This document shows positions 1 through 7,577 of a stretch of DNA of 21,985 nucleotides, one piece after another. The stretch is taken from contig JBBSCO010000050.1 of NCBI GenBank assembly GCA_038250235.1, forward strand, positions 1 to 21,985, in the 5' to 3' direction. The translations under genes were made by a program, and so were the position numbers. Origin of the DNA: JAAUTS01 sp038250235. Its GTDB lineage: Bacteria > Verrucomicrobiota > Verrucomicrobiia > Methylacidiphilales > JAAUTS01. The first letter of the stretch is position 1; the number at the start of each line of letters is the position of its first letter. The notes beneath the pieces are model-generated. The model made no database searches, was not told the origin of the DNA, and saw nothing but the letters and a program-made list of their open reading frames with translations.

Positions 1-1101
1 ACGGAAGAGGCGGGAAACAATGGTGCAGGTGGAACCCAGCGGATCGTTGATGAAGCGGATGGGTTCGCGGGTGATCAGGTTTCCGCCCAGGCGATGGTGG
101 TCCAGCACTTCCAGAACCTCGGCTTCTTCCACTCCGGTGACAGCCTGGGAAAATTCGTTGTGATCCACCAACACCAGTTTTGTTAAAGGCGGGGAGATAA
201 GGTCCGATTTGGAAAAAACACCGATGATTCGTTGCTCGGCGTCCAGAACGGGAAAAAGAACCTGCGGGGTGGTGAGTACTTTTTCCTGGATCTCCGAGAT
301 CAGGGCTTTTTCGGAAAAACTCATGAAGTCCGTGGTCAGAGCGTGAAGCACGGGTTTCGAGCATTTGATGGCCAAAGTGGTGGTGGCGGTATCGAGCGGG
401 GTGACAATGACGGTTACTCCCTTAGCTATGGCCCTTTCCATTAACTCGGGCTCGAGTTCATAACCGCCGGTGAGGACAAGGCAGCGCACGCCGTAGTCGA
501 TGGCAGGCCGTTGAATGGTGGAGCGGTTTCCGACGACGAGGAGAATGCGTTCCGGCGGATATTCTTTAAGGCGTTTATCGAAAGCATCCGCCCGCATGGC
601 GGCGACGGTCAGGATGAAGGGGCATTCTTCTTCCAGATCACGTCCATTGAAGATGGTGCCGTTGATGCCGTTACCGATGCGGCGGAGATTGGTCGGCACG
701 ATCCTGGCCTGTCGTCCCTCCTCTTCGCCGGGAAGAAGCAGATCCAGCATTTTCATGATGGAAACCAAACCGGTCATGCGCTGTTGGGCATCGACGATGG
801 GAATATTACGCAAGCCATGCAGCCGCATGCGCTCGAATACGTCGATTAAGGAATCGTCCTCATTTGCGCTGATCACTTCACGTCGCAGGATTTGCGCGGC
901 GATGGGGCGAACGTCGAGGATCAGGCGAGGGGAGGGAAGCCCGGCTTTTTCCAGAACGAAGGCGGTGCGGCTGTTAAGTTCTCCGCAGCAAGCGGCCACG
1001 GCCTCCGGAATGGAAGTCTTGGACAAGAGGTCTGCGTAGCCGATGGCGGAACAGATGGCATCTGTGTCCGGGTTTTTATGGCCGATGACGAAAGTTGGCA
1101 C
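1..1101 (-). CDS. ppaC: Manganese-dependent inorganic pyrophosphatase with CBS-DRTGG insert (partial, C-terminus outside window)
   Basis: Family II (DHH) pyrophosphatase, which hydrolyses cytoplasmic PPi to two phosphates. 367 codons are visible and the frame is still open at base 1; relatives with this insert are about 540-550 residues. The order seen is: DHH motif I at the N-terminus (VIGHKNPDTDAICSAI, about residues 4-19); a first CBS-like segment (about 65-125, with LRNIPIVDAQQRMTGLVSI); a DRTGG-like middle region; a second CBS half (FPVLDAEQRIIGVFSKSDL); and then the DHH domain resuming with LVLVDHNE and VLDHHRLGG. Known CBS-pyrophosphatases are regulated by adenine nucleotides, and those with a DRTGG domain also bind diadenosine polyphosphates; the same is inferred here. 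The start is a GTG at 1101-1099, because VPTFVIGH is where family members begin and no ATG lies just upstream. It is divergent from the small-gene run at 1291. Family assignment is very safe. Confidence 0.95.
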   Translation of the reverse strand, partial: MPTFVIGHKNPDTDAICSAIGYADLLSKTSIPEAVAACCGELNSRTAFVLEKAGLPSPRLILDVRPIAAQILRREVISANEDDSLIDVFERMRLHGLRNIPIVDAQQRMTGLVSIMKMLDLLLPGEEEGRQARIVPTNLRRIGNGINGTIFNGRDLEEECPFILTVAAMRADAFDKRLKEYPPERILLVVGNRSTIQRPAIDYGVRCLVLTGGYELEPELMERAIAKGVTVIVTPLDTATTTLAIKCSKPVLHALTTDFMSFSEKALISEIQEKVLTTPQVLFPVLDAEQRIIGVFSKSDLISPPLTKLVLVDHNEFSQAVTGVEEAEVLEVLDHHRLGGNLITREPIRFINDPLGSTCTIVSRLFR

Positions 1102-1186
1102 AAACCTAAGATCAAAGGATAAGCTGCAAAAGTCAAAGCCCAATCAAAAGCCCACAGAAACAGTTCAAGCAGCGCTTCCAGCGACC

Positions 1187-1234
1187 AAAAGCGACAATCA
1201 CAACGACGATCGTCATTATGATTGTCGCTTTTTT
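1187..1234 (+). terminator. Long terminator-like hairpin upstream of the DUF493 gene
   Basis: AAAAGCGACAATCA (1187-1200) pairs perfectly with TGATTGTCGCTTTT (1219-1232), followed on the plus strand by a run of six T (1229-1234). The 18-base loop contains its own palindrome, GACGATCGTC (1205-1214). It has the form of a rho-independent terminator reading plus. However, it lies between two divergent genes with no plus-strand gene before it, so it may instead be a leader attenuator or the end of a short RNA starting in 1102-1186. Confidence 0.6.
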
Positions 1235-1290
1235 GGGCTGAGAGAATGATTTGGCGTGATGTGCGAGTGGCGTCTGCGATAATGATTTTG

Positions 1291-1560
1291 ATGAGTGAGC
1301 AGGACGCGGCTATCGCAAATTTGAAGCAGAAGCTGGATGATCATTATCGTTGGCCCGCATCCTACCCCTTCAAATTCATCGTCCGGCGGGAGCAGGTGCC
1401 CGAAGTTTTGGGCTTGTTTCCCGGAGAAAACTTTTCAGAAAAGCCCTCGGCCAACGGTAAATACACCGGATTGACTCTGGAAAAAATCATGCAATCAAGC
1501 GATGATGTTCTGGCAGTTTATGAAAAAGTGAAGGTTGTTCCCGGCCTGATGGCCCTGTAG
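1291..1560 (+). CDS. DUF493 (YbeD-like, UPF0250) family protein
   Basis: A protein of 89 residues. The core SYPFKFIVRREQVPEVLGL, then SANGKYTGLTLEKIMQSSDD and VYEKVKVVPGLMAL at the C-terminus, follow the pattern of DUF493/YbeD proteins: an FPxxYxFK strand, a central S-x-xGKY-x-S/G-L segment and a terminal 'v-G-v-LM-L'. These are small cytoplasmic proteins with an ACT-like fold and no established biochemical role. I chose the ATG at 1291 (MSEQDAAIANLK) because the conserved part begins soon after it. In-frame ATGs at 1246 and 1282 are possible and would add 15 or 3 residues. No clear Shine-Dalgarno sequence is visible. It is first of three small same-strand genes, separated by 52 and 36 bases, and may be co-transcribed with them. 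Confidence 0.8.
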   Translation: MSEQDAAIANLKQKLDDHYRWPASYPFKFIVRREQVPEVLGLFPGENFSEKPSANGKYTGLTLEKIMQSSDDVLAVYEKVKVVPGLMAL

Positions 1561-1612
1561 CCCGAAGTTTCTGCGTGTCTCCTTGGCAGACTCATGATAG
1601 GTTTTTAGAGTT

Positions 1613-1918
1613 ATGATGGCAGGACAAAAAGTGGTGTGTGTGGATGGTAAGTTCCCGTTAGGCATTGAAAAGCTCTACACGGCCTTGCCTATAGAAGGGG
1701 TGACCTATGTCATCCGTGATGTGCAACTGGGCGTGAATTGGAAAGCGGAACCCGGTGAAGTTTGTCTTTACCTGATCGGCCTGGAAAACCCCAAATCCAC
1801 CACCGCCCCTTATCCCGAGCGTGGATTCAATGCCGAACGTTTCCGCCCGTTGGAAGATGACCGTCTGAAAGAAAGCGAAAAAGTCGAAGCCGAAGCTGAT
1901 CTGGAAGAAGTGATCTGA
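1613..1918 (+). CDS. Small protein of unknown function (GF-x-x-ERFRPL type)
   Basis: A 101-residue acidic-tailed protein without signal peptide or membrane segment. It opens with KVVCVDGKFPLGIEKLY, then ALPIEGVTYVIRDV, a hydrophobic strand VCLYLIGLENP, and a closing RGFNAERFRPLED before an acidic Glu-rich tail. This resembles a widespread but uncharacterised group of small proteins in bacterial genomes and prophages that carry 'VCVDD.F', 'YxVR', 'L.Gi.NP' and 'GF..eRFRPL' in that order; this is recalled, not searched. A double ATG (1613 and 1616) leaves two adjacent starts. It sits between the DUF493 gene and the lectin gene on the same strand. Function unknown; the reading frame is well supported by its family-like pattern. 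Confidence 0.75.
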   Translation: MMAGQKVVCVDGKFPLGIEKLYTALPIEGVTYVIRDVQLGVNWKAEPGEVCLYLIGLENPKSTTAPYPERGFNAERFRPLEDDRLKESEKVEAEADLEEVI

Positions 1919-1954
1919 CCGAAGTTAACAATTCGAAAATAAACCATTATTCTT

Positions 1955-2281
1955 ATGAACAACCTGCAACCCTGGAAAATCCTATCCGAAGCCGTTTGCG
2001 TCGGGGGCCTGACCGATGGCTGGAACCTGGCCGAATCATCAGGGGGTGATGAAGAGGGGTGGCGCATCTTCACCTATGAAGTGCTATTTTCTTCACCCTT
2101 TTACCATGCCCCGGTGGTTAATCTGGGTTTGACCGGTTTCGACATCGACAAGCATCAGAGCAGCCGGATCAACCTCCTTCCTGTTGAAATAACTCCCGCC
2201 GGATTCAAAGCCCAGATTTCCACCTGGCGCGACACACAGGTTTATTCCGTCGCTTTTACCTGGCTGGCCGTCGGGGCTTGA
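1955..2281 (+). CDS. H-type lectin domain protein
   Basis: A 108-residue protein in which residues of about 35-107 match the H-type lectin pattern: FSSPFYHAPVVNLGLTGFDID, a central INLLPVEITPAGFKAQIST stretch, then W-R-D-T-x-V-Y-x-V-x-F-T-WLAVG at the end. H-type lectins (Helix pomatia agglutinin, discoidin) are six-stranded sugar-binding domains that typically recognise GalNAc/Gal and work as trimers or hexamers. This one has no signal peptide, so it is cytoplasmic, released by lysis, or exported by a non-Sec route. It is third of three small genes, 36 bases after the preceding stop. In bacteria this domain is often found in phage-like or secreted multidomain proteins; here it stands alone. 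Sugar binding is inferred from the fold only. Confidence 0.8.
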   Translation: MNNLQPWKILSEAVCVGGLTDGWNLAESSGGDEEGWRIFTYEVLFSSPFYHAPVVNLGLTGFDIDKHQSSRINLLPVEITPAGFKAQISTWRDTQVYSVAFTWLAVGA

Positions 2282-2341
2282 TTGATTTCGACTCATTTTT
2301 TAAAAATAATGACGTTATAGGATGACATTATCACGGGGACG

Positions 2342-2554
2342 ATGGTTGACCTTCCTTAAGAACAAACTCTGGCATTGGCGCTGTTTTGCGAAAAAGAACG
2401 CATGTCAACAACCGATGCGGTGAGAAGAGCTTTGGTCAAATTTTTGGCCAAAGAAAAAACAGTCAACGGTTTGAATGCCTTTGGAGTTTGGGAAAAAAGG
2501 CGGGTGGGTGGCCGGACCTTTGTGAACGAGTTGCGCCATGGGCGGCAAAAATGA
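2342..2554 (+). pseudogene. Decayed VapB-type antitoxin gene (in-frame stop)
   Basis: From ATG 2342 one frame reads MVDLP, a TAA stop at 2357-2359, then EQTLALALFCEKERMSTTD, AVRRALVKFLAKEK and on to TGA at 2552-2554. The segment LALALFCEKERMSTTDAVRR follows the VapB (Rv0623-like) pattern 'LA..TGES.TEAVR.AL..RL'. A single A-to-T change in a Lys codon (AAA to TAA) would explain the stop. The TGA overlaps the ATG of the PIN remnant (ATGA at 2551-2554), the usual vapB-vapC junction. An imperfect direct repeat (ATGACGTTAT and ATGACATTAT, 2309-2331) just upstream may be the old operator. A restart at ATG 2402 would give a 50-residue fragment. Confidence 0.65.
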
Positions 2555-2846
2555 AAGCCGTCATCGATAACGATATCCTGATTGATTATCTTCAAGTAAA
2601 ACTAAAAGGCTCAAACTAAAATAGATCGTTACGATGAGCTTTGTTACCCGCATATCTCGTGGATGGAAATCATGTGTGGAGCGAAAACGGACAAAGAGGA
2701 AAAGGATAGACCCATCGATCGAAATTGCGTCAAAGGTAGTCTAAATCGGGAAGAAAGAGCGCTTCAAGTTTCCAGACGCTATCATTCGGCCTATTGCCTG
2801 TTCAGAGGGCTTTTTGCTTGTGGCCCGCAATGGCTGAGCTTTCAAT
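2551..2846 (+). pseudogene. Decayed VapC PIN-domain toxin gene (at least two frameshifts)
   Basis: Three frame pieces line up in order with a PIN ribonuclease. Frame 1 (2551-2619) gives MKAVIDNDILIDYLQ, the N-terminal strand with the first catalytic Asp. Frame 2 (about 2606-2710) gives RYDELCYPHISWMEIMCGAK, the 'ISxxTWMEVMxGA' segment with its conserved Glu. Frame 3 (about 2715-2846) gives SIEIASK, then RFKFPDAII and GFLLVARN, matching the 'LKLPDAIIxAtA...LvTRN' C-terminal part with the conserved PDA Asp. In-frame stops (TAA near 2739, TGA 2835-2837) add to the damage. The gene cannot make a full-length toxin. Intact relatives are tRNA- or rRNA-cleaving toxins. Calling it VapC is confident; the exact breakpoints are approximate. 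Confidence 0.75.
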
Positions 2847-2940
2847 AAAAGTAATCCTACCATCAGAACTGCTTATTCCGTTTAAGGAAAAGTAGTTCCA
2901 ATCCTGCGATTAAGAATGGCTTCCTAAGCTTGGTGCTTCT

Positions 2941-3597
2941 TCAGGGTTTGCCTGCACGTTGCCAGATTACCGGACGAAAAGAGAGCTCGTCTGTAGGAAA
3001 CTTGCCGAAACCCAACCATTCGTCAGAGCTGACATAATAAAGCCAGAACTGTGCCCCATTGGGGAATGTGGCGACAACACGGCCAGGTTCCAAAACTATA
3101 GAGCCGCTGCCTTCACCCCAGCCGGTGACGCTGCTGTTGGCGATGGTGAAAGGTGTGTTGCTTTGACCGTAAACGCGGCAGTTCCATTGTCCGTTCAGTG
3201 AAGACGCTGTAATGGATGAGGGAATATTGGGAGCGTGGGGCGATATGGTGAAAACCTTGGATTCAACCACTCCAGTTCTGGTTCCATCCCCGGCAATCTT
3301 CAGGGGTATTCCATCCCCGAGATTGGGGCCTTGTAGGATGGATTGGCTTCCCGCCAAGACGACTTTATAGGGCCCGCCGCCAACGCTGCCGCTTTGGAGC
3401 TGGAAAATACTTCCATAAGGCCAAGCCTCATCCTTCCACGTTACTTTCCATATCCCATCCATAACTGCAGGATCTGAATTCGGAGACAAAACGAGGGCCG
3501 GGTCGGAGGGAATGGCTTTGACCGTGGTGTTGGCCTGGGAATAGACGCCCAATGGGAAAAGAAAAAAAGTGCAGCACAGAGAAATAAACGTTCGCAT
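2941..3597 (-). CDS. Secreted protein of unknown function
   Basis: 218 residues from the ATG at 3597. A Sec signal peptide is visible (MRTFISLCCTFFLFPLGVYS, likely cut near SQA-N), and a purine-rich GGAAGAG stands five bases before the start, favouring it over in-frame starts 26 codons upstream. The mature part is rich in Gly, Ser, Pro, Trp and beta-type residues with no recognised domain. Two halves look loosely alike: DGIWKVTWKDEAWPYG near residues 46-61 and NGQWNCRVYGQSNTPF near 137-152, each starting a 'xG-x-W' strand, so an internal duplication is possible. No lipobox or PEP-CTERM tail is seen. It is likely periplasmic or extracellular. It lies downstream of uvrC on the same strand, 144 bases away. 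I do not recognise a family. Confidence 0.8.
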   Translation of the reverse strand: MRTFISLCCTFFLFPLGVYSQANTTVKAIPSDPALVLSPNSDPAVMDGIWKVTWKDEAWPYGSIFQLQSGSVGGGPYKVVLAGSQSILQGPNLGDGIPLKIAGDGTRTGVVESKVFTISPHAPNIPSSITASSLNGQWNCRVYGQSNTPFTIANSSVTGWGEGSGSIVLEPGRVVATFPNGAQFWLYYVSSDEWLGFGKFPTDELSFRPVIWQRAGKP

Positions 3598-3741
3598 CAA
3601 ATCTCTTCCGCACCAATCATGCCAACACCTGTTTAGAACGAGGAAACCGGATTTGCTCCAGCATCCAGCCTGCAAAGTGCAGGATTTTGATTTTCAATAA
3701 AAGGAAATTTGCAAGGAAAGGAAGATGGAAAAGTCTGCCGC

Positions 3742-5292
3742 CTATTTAGATGGAGGCACCGGACGGGAAGACTGTTTCAGGGTATAAATAAAAGGACCAT
3801 CGGGATTCCGGCCCCTGTCCGATTTGATGCGCGCAAAGAAAACGACGATGCTTTCCGCCAACTTTGGGCCGATGCTTTCGACGGAGGTCAGTTCCTCCAC
3901 AGTTGCTTTGCGGATTCTGTCCATTGACTTGAAATGCCGTAATAAGGCCATCTTTTTCTTGTGGCTGACGCCCGGACAATCATCCAAAAGGCTTTCCCTT
4001 GTGCGCTTTTTCAAGAGGAGCTGATGATACCCGTTGGCAAGGCGATGGGCTTCGTCGCGGATACGCTGTAGAAGGCGTATGGCACCGGTCTCGTGGGGCA
4101 AGACGATGGGATCTGGAGTGCGCGGGCGGAATATTTCCTCGCGTTCCTTGGCCAATCCAATGATCGGTTGTTCAAATTGCTTCAGGGCTTCCAGCTCGCG
4201 CAGGGCAGAACTGAGCTGACCTTTTCCTCCGTCAACCACAATGAGATCAGGCATGTTCCCGTGCTCCCGCAGGACTCGTGTGTAGCGTCGGCCCACTACT
4301 TCCGCCATGCAGGCGAAGTCATCCTGCCCTTCGACTGTTTGAATGCGGTAGCGGCGGTAGTTGGAACGGTCTGGACGTCCGTTGCGGAACTGGACCATCG
4401 AAGCCACTTTGTGCGTGGTGGAAATATTGGAAATATCAAAGCACTCGATGACTGCCGGAACTGTTTGTAGGTTCAAGGCATCCCGAAGGGATTCAAGATC
4501 GCGTTCCGGAATGACGGTGCTGGGTATATCCCGGACAAATTTCCGTCGCCGTTCCTGGCGGGTGGTGGATTTGATGTCGTCCAGCATGTTGCGAAGTTCG
4601 GTGGCTTTCTCGAAATTCAACTCAGCAGCCGCCTTTCTCATTTCTTCTTCGATCTTTCCTAACATTTCGGAAGAACGTCCTTCCAGAAAGTCACAGGCCT
4701 CGCGCACCTTGTCCAGGTATTGATCCTGGGTCACACGTGCCACACAGGGGGCTGAGCACTGCTTGATGATGTCGTAGAGGCAGTGTTTGTAGTCGGTTTC
4801 CGTGGGCACGGCCGGGCTACAGGAGCGCAGCTGGAAACGACGTTTCATGAGGTTTAGGGTGTTCCGCAGTGCACCGGATTGAGCAAAGGGGCCGAAGTAA
4901 CGATGTCCGTCATCCTTTTTCATCCGGGTGAGCTGGAATCGGGGGAAAGGATCGTTCAGGTTGATTTTCACCATCAGGAAGCGCTTGTCATCGCGGAAAC
5001 TGATGTTGTAACGGGGCCGGTATTCCTTGATTAATTTGCCTTCCAGCAGAATGGCTTCGGGCTCGGAGTTGACCGTGTGGGTTTCGAGGTCCCAGATGCT
5101 ATCGACCAAAGCGCGGGTTTTGAGGTCGGCCTTCTGGCGGCGGGAGGGATGAAAATATTGGGAAACGCGTTTGTGCAGGTCACGGGCCTTGCCCACATAG
5201 ATGATTTTATTCAGGCGATCTTTGTACAGATAAACTCCCGGCTTGTGGGGAAGCTGGCGCACTTTATCGCTTAAATCAGGACGTTCGGGCAT
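3742..5292 (-). CDS. uvrC: Excinuclease ABC subunit C
   Basis: Nucleotide-excision-repair endonuclease that, with UvrA/UvrB, cuts both sides of a DNA lesion. In order: GIY-YIG nuclease (HKPGVYLYK at 16-24, IIYVGKARDLHKR at 30-42, SEPEAILLE at 76-84) for the 3' incision; a four-cysteine set spaced C-x12-C-x7-C-x3-C in the SCSP...YKHC...KQCSAPC region, matching the [4Fe-4S] ligands known in E. coli UvrC; a UVR motif (AAELNFEKATELRN) that contacts UvrB; an RNase H-like domain for the 5' incision (Asp286 in ECFDISN, VVDGGKGQL, DEAHRLANGYH); and a C-terminal helix-hairpin-helix pair (CPGVSHKKKMALLRHF, VESIGPKLAE). At 516 residues it is shorter than the usual ~600, but all domains are present. ATG at 5292; divergent from the DsbD-like gene. 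Confidence 0.97.
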   Translation of the reverse strand: MPERPDLSDKVRQLPHKPGVYLYKDRLNKIIYVGKARDLHKRVSQYFHPSRRQKADLKTRALVDSIWDLETHTVNSEPEAILLEGKLIKEYRPRYNISFRDDKRFLMVKINLNDPFPRFQLTRMKKDDGHRYFGPFAQSGALRNTLNLMKRRFQLRSCSPAVPTETDYKHCLYDIIKQCSAPCVARVTQDQYLDKVREACDFLEGRSSEMLGKIEEEMRKAAAELNFEKATELRNMLDDIKSTTRQERRRKFVRDIPSTVIPERDLESLRDALNLQTVPAVIECFDISNISTTHKVASMVQFRNGRPDRSNYRRYRIQTVEGQDDFACMAEVVGRRYTRVLREHGNMPDLIVVDGGKGQLSSALRELEALKQFEQPIIGLAKEREEIFRPRTPDPIVLPHETGAIRLLQRIRDEAHRLANGYHQLLLKKRTRESLLDDCPGVSHKKKMALLRHFKSMDRIRKATVEELTSVESIGPKLAESIVVFFARIKSDRGRNPDGPFIYTLKQSSRPVPPSK

Positions 5293-5332
5293 GAGGCAGT
5301 TAAACCACTAATCCCAACTTAGGTGGGACAGG

Positions 5333-5360
5333 TGGACACTAATGGATATTAAGTTATCAT
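5333..5360 (+). promoter_or_regulatory. Sigma-70-like promoter candidate for the dsbD-like gene
   Basis: TGGACA (5333-5338) and TATCAT (5355-5360) each differ from the consensus hexamers at one base, with a 16-base spacer. Transcription would begin near 5367, leaving a leader of about 58 bases before the ATG at 5425. The call rests on sequence likeness alone. Confidence 0.4.
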
Positions 5361-5424
5361 ACAGTCGAATACGATTGAGGGAATAAGGCCTTCGCGTAAG
5401 TCTCATACTTACCATTCAACACTC

Positions 5425-7512
5425 ATGAAGTATAAACCAAAAAGCCTGAGCTGGAAACTTGTCTTGTGTTTGTTGGCCTTGTGCCAGTTTTCTCTTTCGG
5501 CCGGCGAACTAAAAACCAAAGCGACTCTGGTTTCTGAACAGGAGACCATTGCGCCGGGACAAACCTTCACAGTAGCTCTGAAATTTGAAATTGCCGATCA
5601 TTGGCATACCTATTGGCGGAATGCGGGGGATGCCGGGTTGGCCACTTCGATTACCTGGGAGTTGCCCGAAGGATTCAGCGCAGGAGAAATCCAATGGCCT
5701 TACCCAAAACGATTGCCGGTTCCGGGCGGCATCTTAAATTTCGGCTATGAAGGGGAAGTCTGGCATCTGGTGGATATTAAGGCGCCGGAAAATCTGAAGC
5801 CCGGAACCCAGGCGGTGCTGAAAGCAAGGGTGGATTGGTTGGAATGCGAAGAAATTTGCGTGCCGGGACGTGCGGATCTGCAGTTGAAGTTAAAAGCAGA
5901 AGTTGAAGCCAAAAGGAATGAAACCTTACTTGCTGATTTTTCCAAGGCCCGCGAAAAGCTGGCCGTTGTTGACAAAAACCCTGCCTTCCGCGCAGAACAA
6001 CGAGGGAGTGACCTTTACCTGATCTGGAACAAACCCCCTTTACAGAAAGAGCTGCTGTTTTTCCCTGATCAGGAAGGTTTGATTGTCAATTCTTCCGATC
6101 AAACTCTCGTGTCGGAAACAGATTCCCAACAATTAGTTATCCGATTGGAAGAAAACATAGATCCTTTAAAGAAAATTTCCGGTGTGCTGGTGGGAAATCC
6201 GGGCTGGGGTGATTCACCGCGCAAATCCTTGGAGTTTGAACTTGAGGTCAGGCAGGGTGTTGTCGGTTTCCCGGTAGCCGAAAGCAAAAAAGCCGGTTTT
6301 TGGGGCAGCATTCTCCTTGGATTCATCGGCGGTCTTATCCTGAATCTGATGCCTTGTGTTTTTCCGGTGTTAGGACTGAAAATCATGGGCTTTGCCAAAC
6401 AGGCGGGGCAGGATCGCAAAAGTGTCGCGCGCCATGGCTGGGTGTTTTCGGCCGGGGTGTTGATCTCATTCTGGATATTGGCCGGGGTTTTGCTGGTGTT
6501 GCGCGCGGGAGGGCAGGAACTGGGCTGGGGATTCCAGCTGCAATCGGCACCCTTTGTGTATGTCCTTCTGCTTTTACTCCTGGCGTTCGGCCTGAACATG
6601 AGCGGGGTCTTTGAAGTCGGAGCCTCGCTGGTCGGCGTGGGCTCCAATCTCCAGTCCGGATCCTCCTACAGCGGCTCTTTTTTCTCGGGAGTGCTGGCCA
6701 CCGTTGTCGCCACACCCTGTGCCGCGCCCTTCCTGGCACCGGCCCTGGGTGCGGCTTTGGCCCTGCCCGTGTTACCTTCTCTGGCTTTGTTTACGGCGAT
6801 TGCCGCAGGTTTGGCCGCTCCGTATCTTCTTTTGTCCCTCCGCCCGGAACTGGTCAAAGCTCTGCCCCGGCCCGGTGCCTGGATGGAATCGTTCAAACAG
6901 TTCCTGGCCTTTTTGCTTTATGGCGCCGCGGCCTACCTTTTGTGGGTTCTGGACGGGCAGGTGGGCGAATATGAACTGCTGAATATTTTGTTCTCGCTGG
7001 TGTTGGTGGCATTGGGTTGTTGGATTTACGGAAGATTCACCGGTTTCGACCGGGACACGCGGGGTAGGAATTTGGGCCGTCTGGGGGCTGCTGTATTTGT
7101 CGGCCTGGGTCTCTATCTCGGATTCCCTTCCTCGAATCAGGGAAAGACTACAGAAGCGCAGGGGATCGTCTGGGAAGCGTGGTCGCCGGAACTGGTGGAA
7201 AAATATCAATCCGAAAACAGAATCATCTATGTGGATTTCACCGCCCGCTGGTGTGCCACTTGTCAGACCAATAAGAAGGCCGTCTTTTCTTCGCAAAAGG
7301 TGTTGGACGAGTTCAAACGCCTTCAAATTGTCACATTAAAGGCGGATTGGACGAATCAGGATCCACGCATAACGAAGGCCTTGTCGGCTTTTGGCAAATC
7401 CGCCGTTCCCTTCAACCTGATTTATGCACCGGGGATGGATCAACCCCGGCAGTTGCCCGAGTTGTTGACACCGGGAATTATTCTGGAAGAACTCGGCAGG
7501 TTGCACAAATAA
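5425..7512 (+). CDS. DsbD/ScsB-type thiol:disulfide interchange protein
   Basis: Carries electrons from cytoplasmic thioredoxin across the inner membrane to periplasmic partners. 695 residues in the classic three-part order. After a signal peptide (ends near LSAGE, residue 28) comes an N-terminal DsbD-like immunoglobulin fold with a Cys pair C141-EEI-C145 in the 'CxxxCxPG' context. The middle membrane domain (about residues 290-560, some eight helices) holds the two redox cysteines: C311 in NLMPCVFPVLGLK and C432 in VVATPCAAPFLAPALG. The C-terminal thioredoxin domain has YVDFTARWCATCQTNKK with C610 and C613. The long DsbD-like N-terminus is typical of the ScsB branch. It is 65 bases before an exported redoxin gene with no terminator between them, so that protein is the likely downstream electron acceptor (inference). 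Divergent from uvrC. Confidence 0.93.
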   Translation: MKYKPKSLSWKLVLCLLALCQFSLSAGELKTKATLVSEQETIAPGQTFTVALKFEIADHWHTYWRNAGDAGLATSITWELPEGFSAGEIQWPYPKRLPVPGGILNFGYEGEVWHLVDIKAPENLKPGTQAVLKARVDWLECEEICVPGRADLQLKLKAEVEAKRNETLLADFSKAREKLAVVDKNPAFRAEQRGSDLYLIWNKPPLQKELLFFPDQEGLIVNSSDQTLVSETDSQQLVIRLEENIDPLKKISGVLVGNPGWGDSPRKSLEFELEVRQGVVGFPVAESKKAGFWGSILLGFIGGLILNLMPCVFPVLGLKIMGFAKQAGQDRKSVARHGWVFSAGVLISFWILAGVLLVLRAGGQELGWGFQLQSAPFVYVLLLLLLAFGLNMSGVFEVGASLVGVGSNLQSGSSYSGSFFSGVLATVVATPCAAPFLAPALGAALALPVLPSLALFTAIAAGLAAPYLLLSLRPELVKALPRPGAWMESFKQFLAFLLYGAAAYLLWVLDGQVGEYELLNILFSLVLVALGCWIYGRFTGFDRDTRGRNLGRLGAAVFVGLGLYLGFPSSNQGKTTEAQGIVWEAWSPELVEKYQSENRIIYVDFTARWCATCQTNKKAVFSSQKVLDEFKRLQIVTLKADWTNQDPRITKALSAFGKSAVPFNLIYAPGMDQPRQLPELLTPGIILEELGRLHK

Positions 7513-7577
7513 GTTGGGGTGCTAGGTTTGGATCCGGACAGAGATTTAAACCACAACCCACAAAAAGAGAAACCACT

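Noticed and set aside
511..1122. Plus-strand frames over the left end
   Set aside because: They are antisense to the pyrophosphatase, whose DHH and CBS motifs are unmistakable on the minus strand.
2386..2619. Open frame of 77 codons over the vapB/vapC junction
   Set aside because: It begins in the wrong frame for the antitoxin and only picks up the first PIN residues at its end. The vapBC remnant explains the sequence better.
2959..3201. Plus-strand frame opposite the secreted protein gene
   Set aside because: The minus strand shows a signal peptide with a ribosome-binding site. The plus frame has no features.
5293..5332. CCCAACTTAGGTGGG near the uvrC start as a palindromic operator
   Set aside because: The arms match at only a few positions. 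Not better than chance.
7347..7577. N-terminal extension of the redoxin frame into the dsbD-like gene
   Set aside because: A signal peptide begins at 7578. The extension overlaps the thioredoxin domain of the previous gene.
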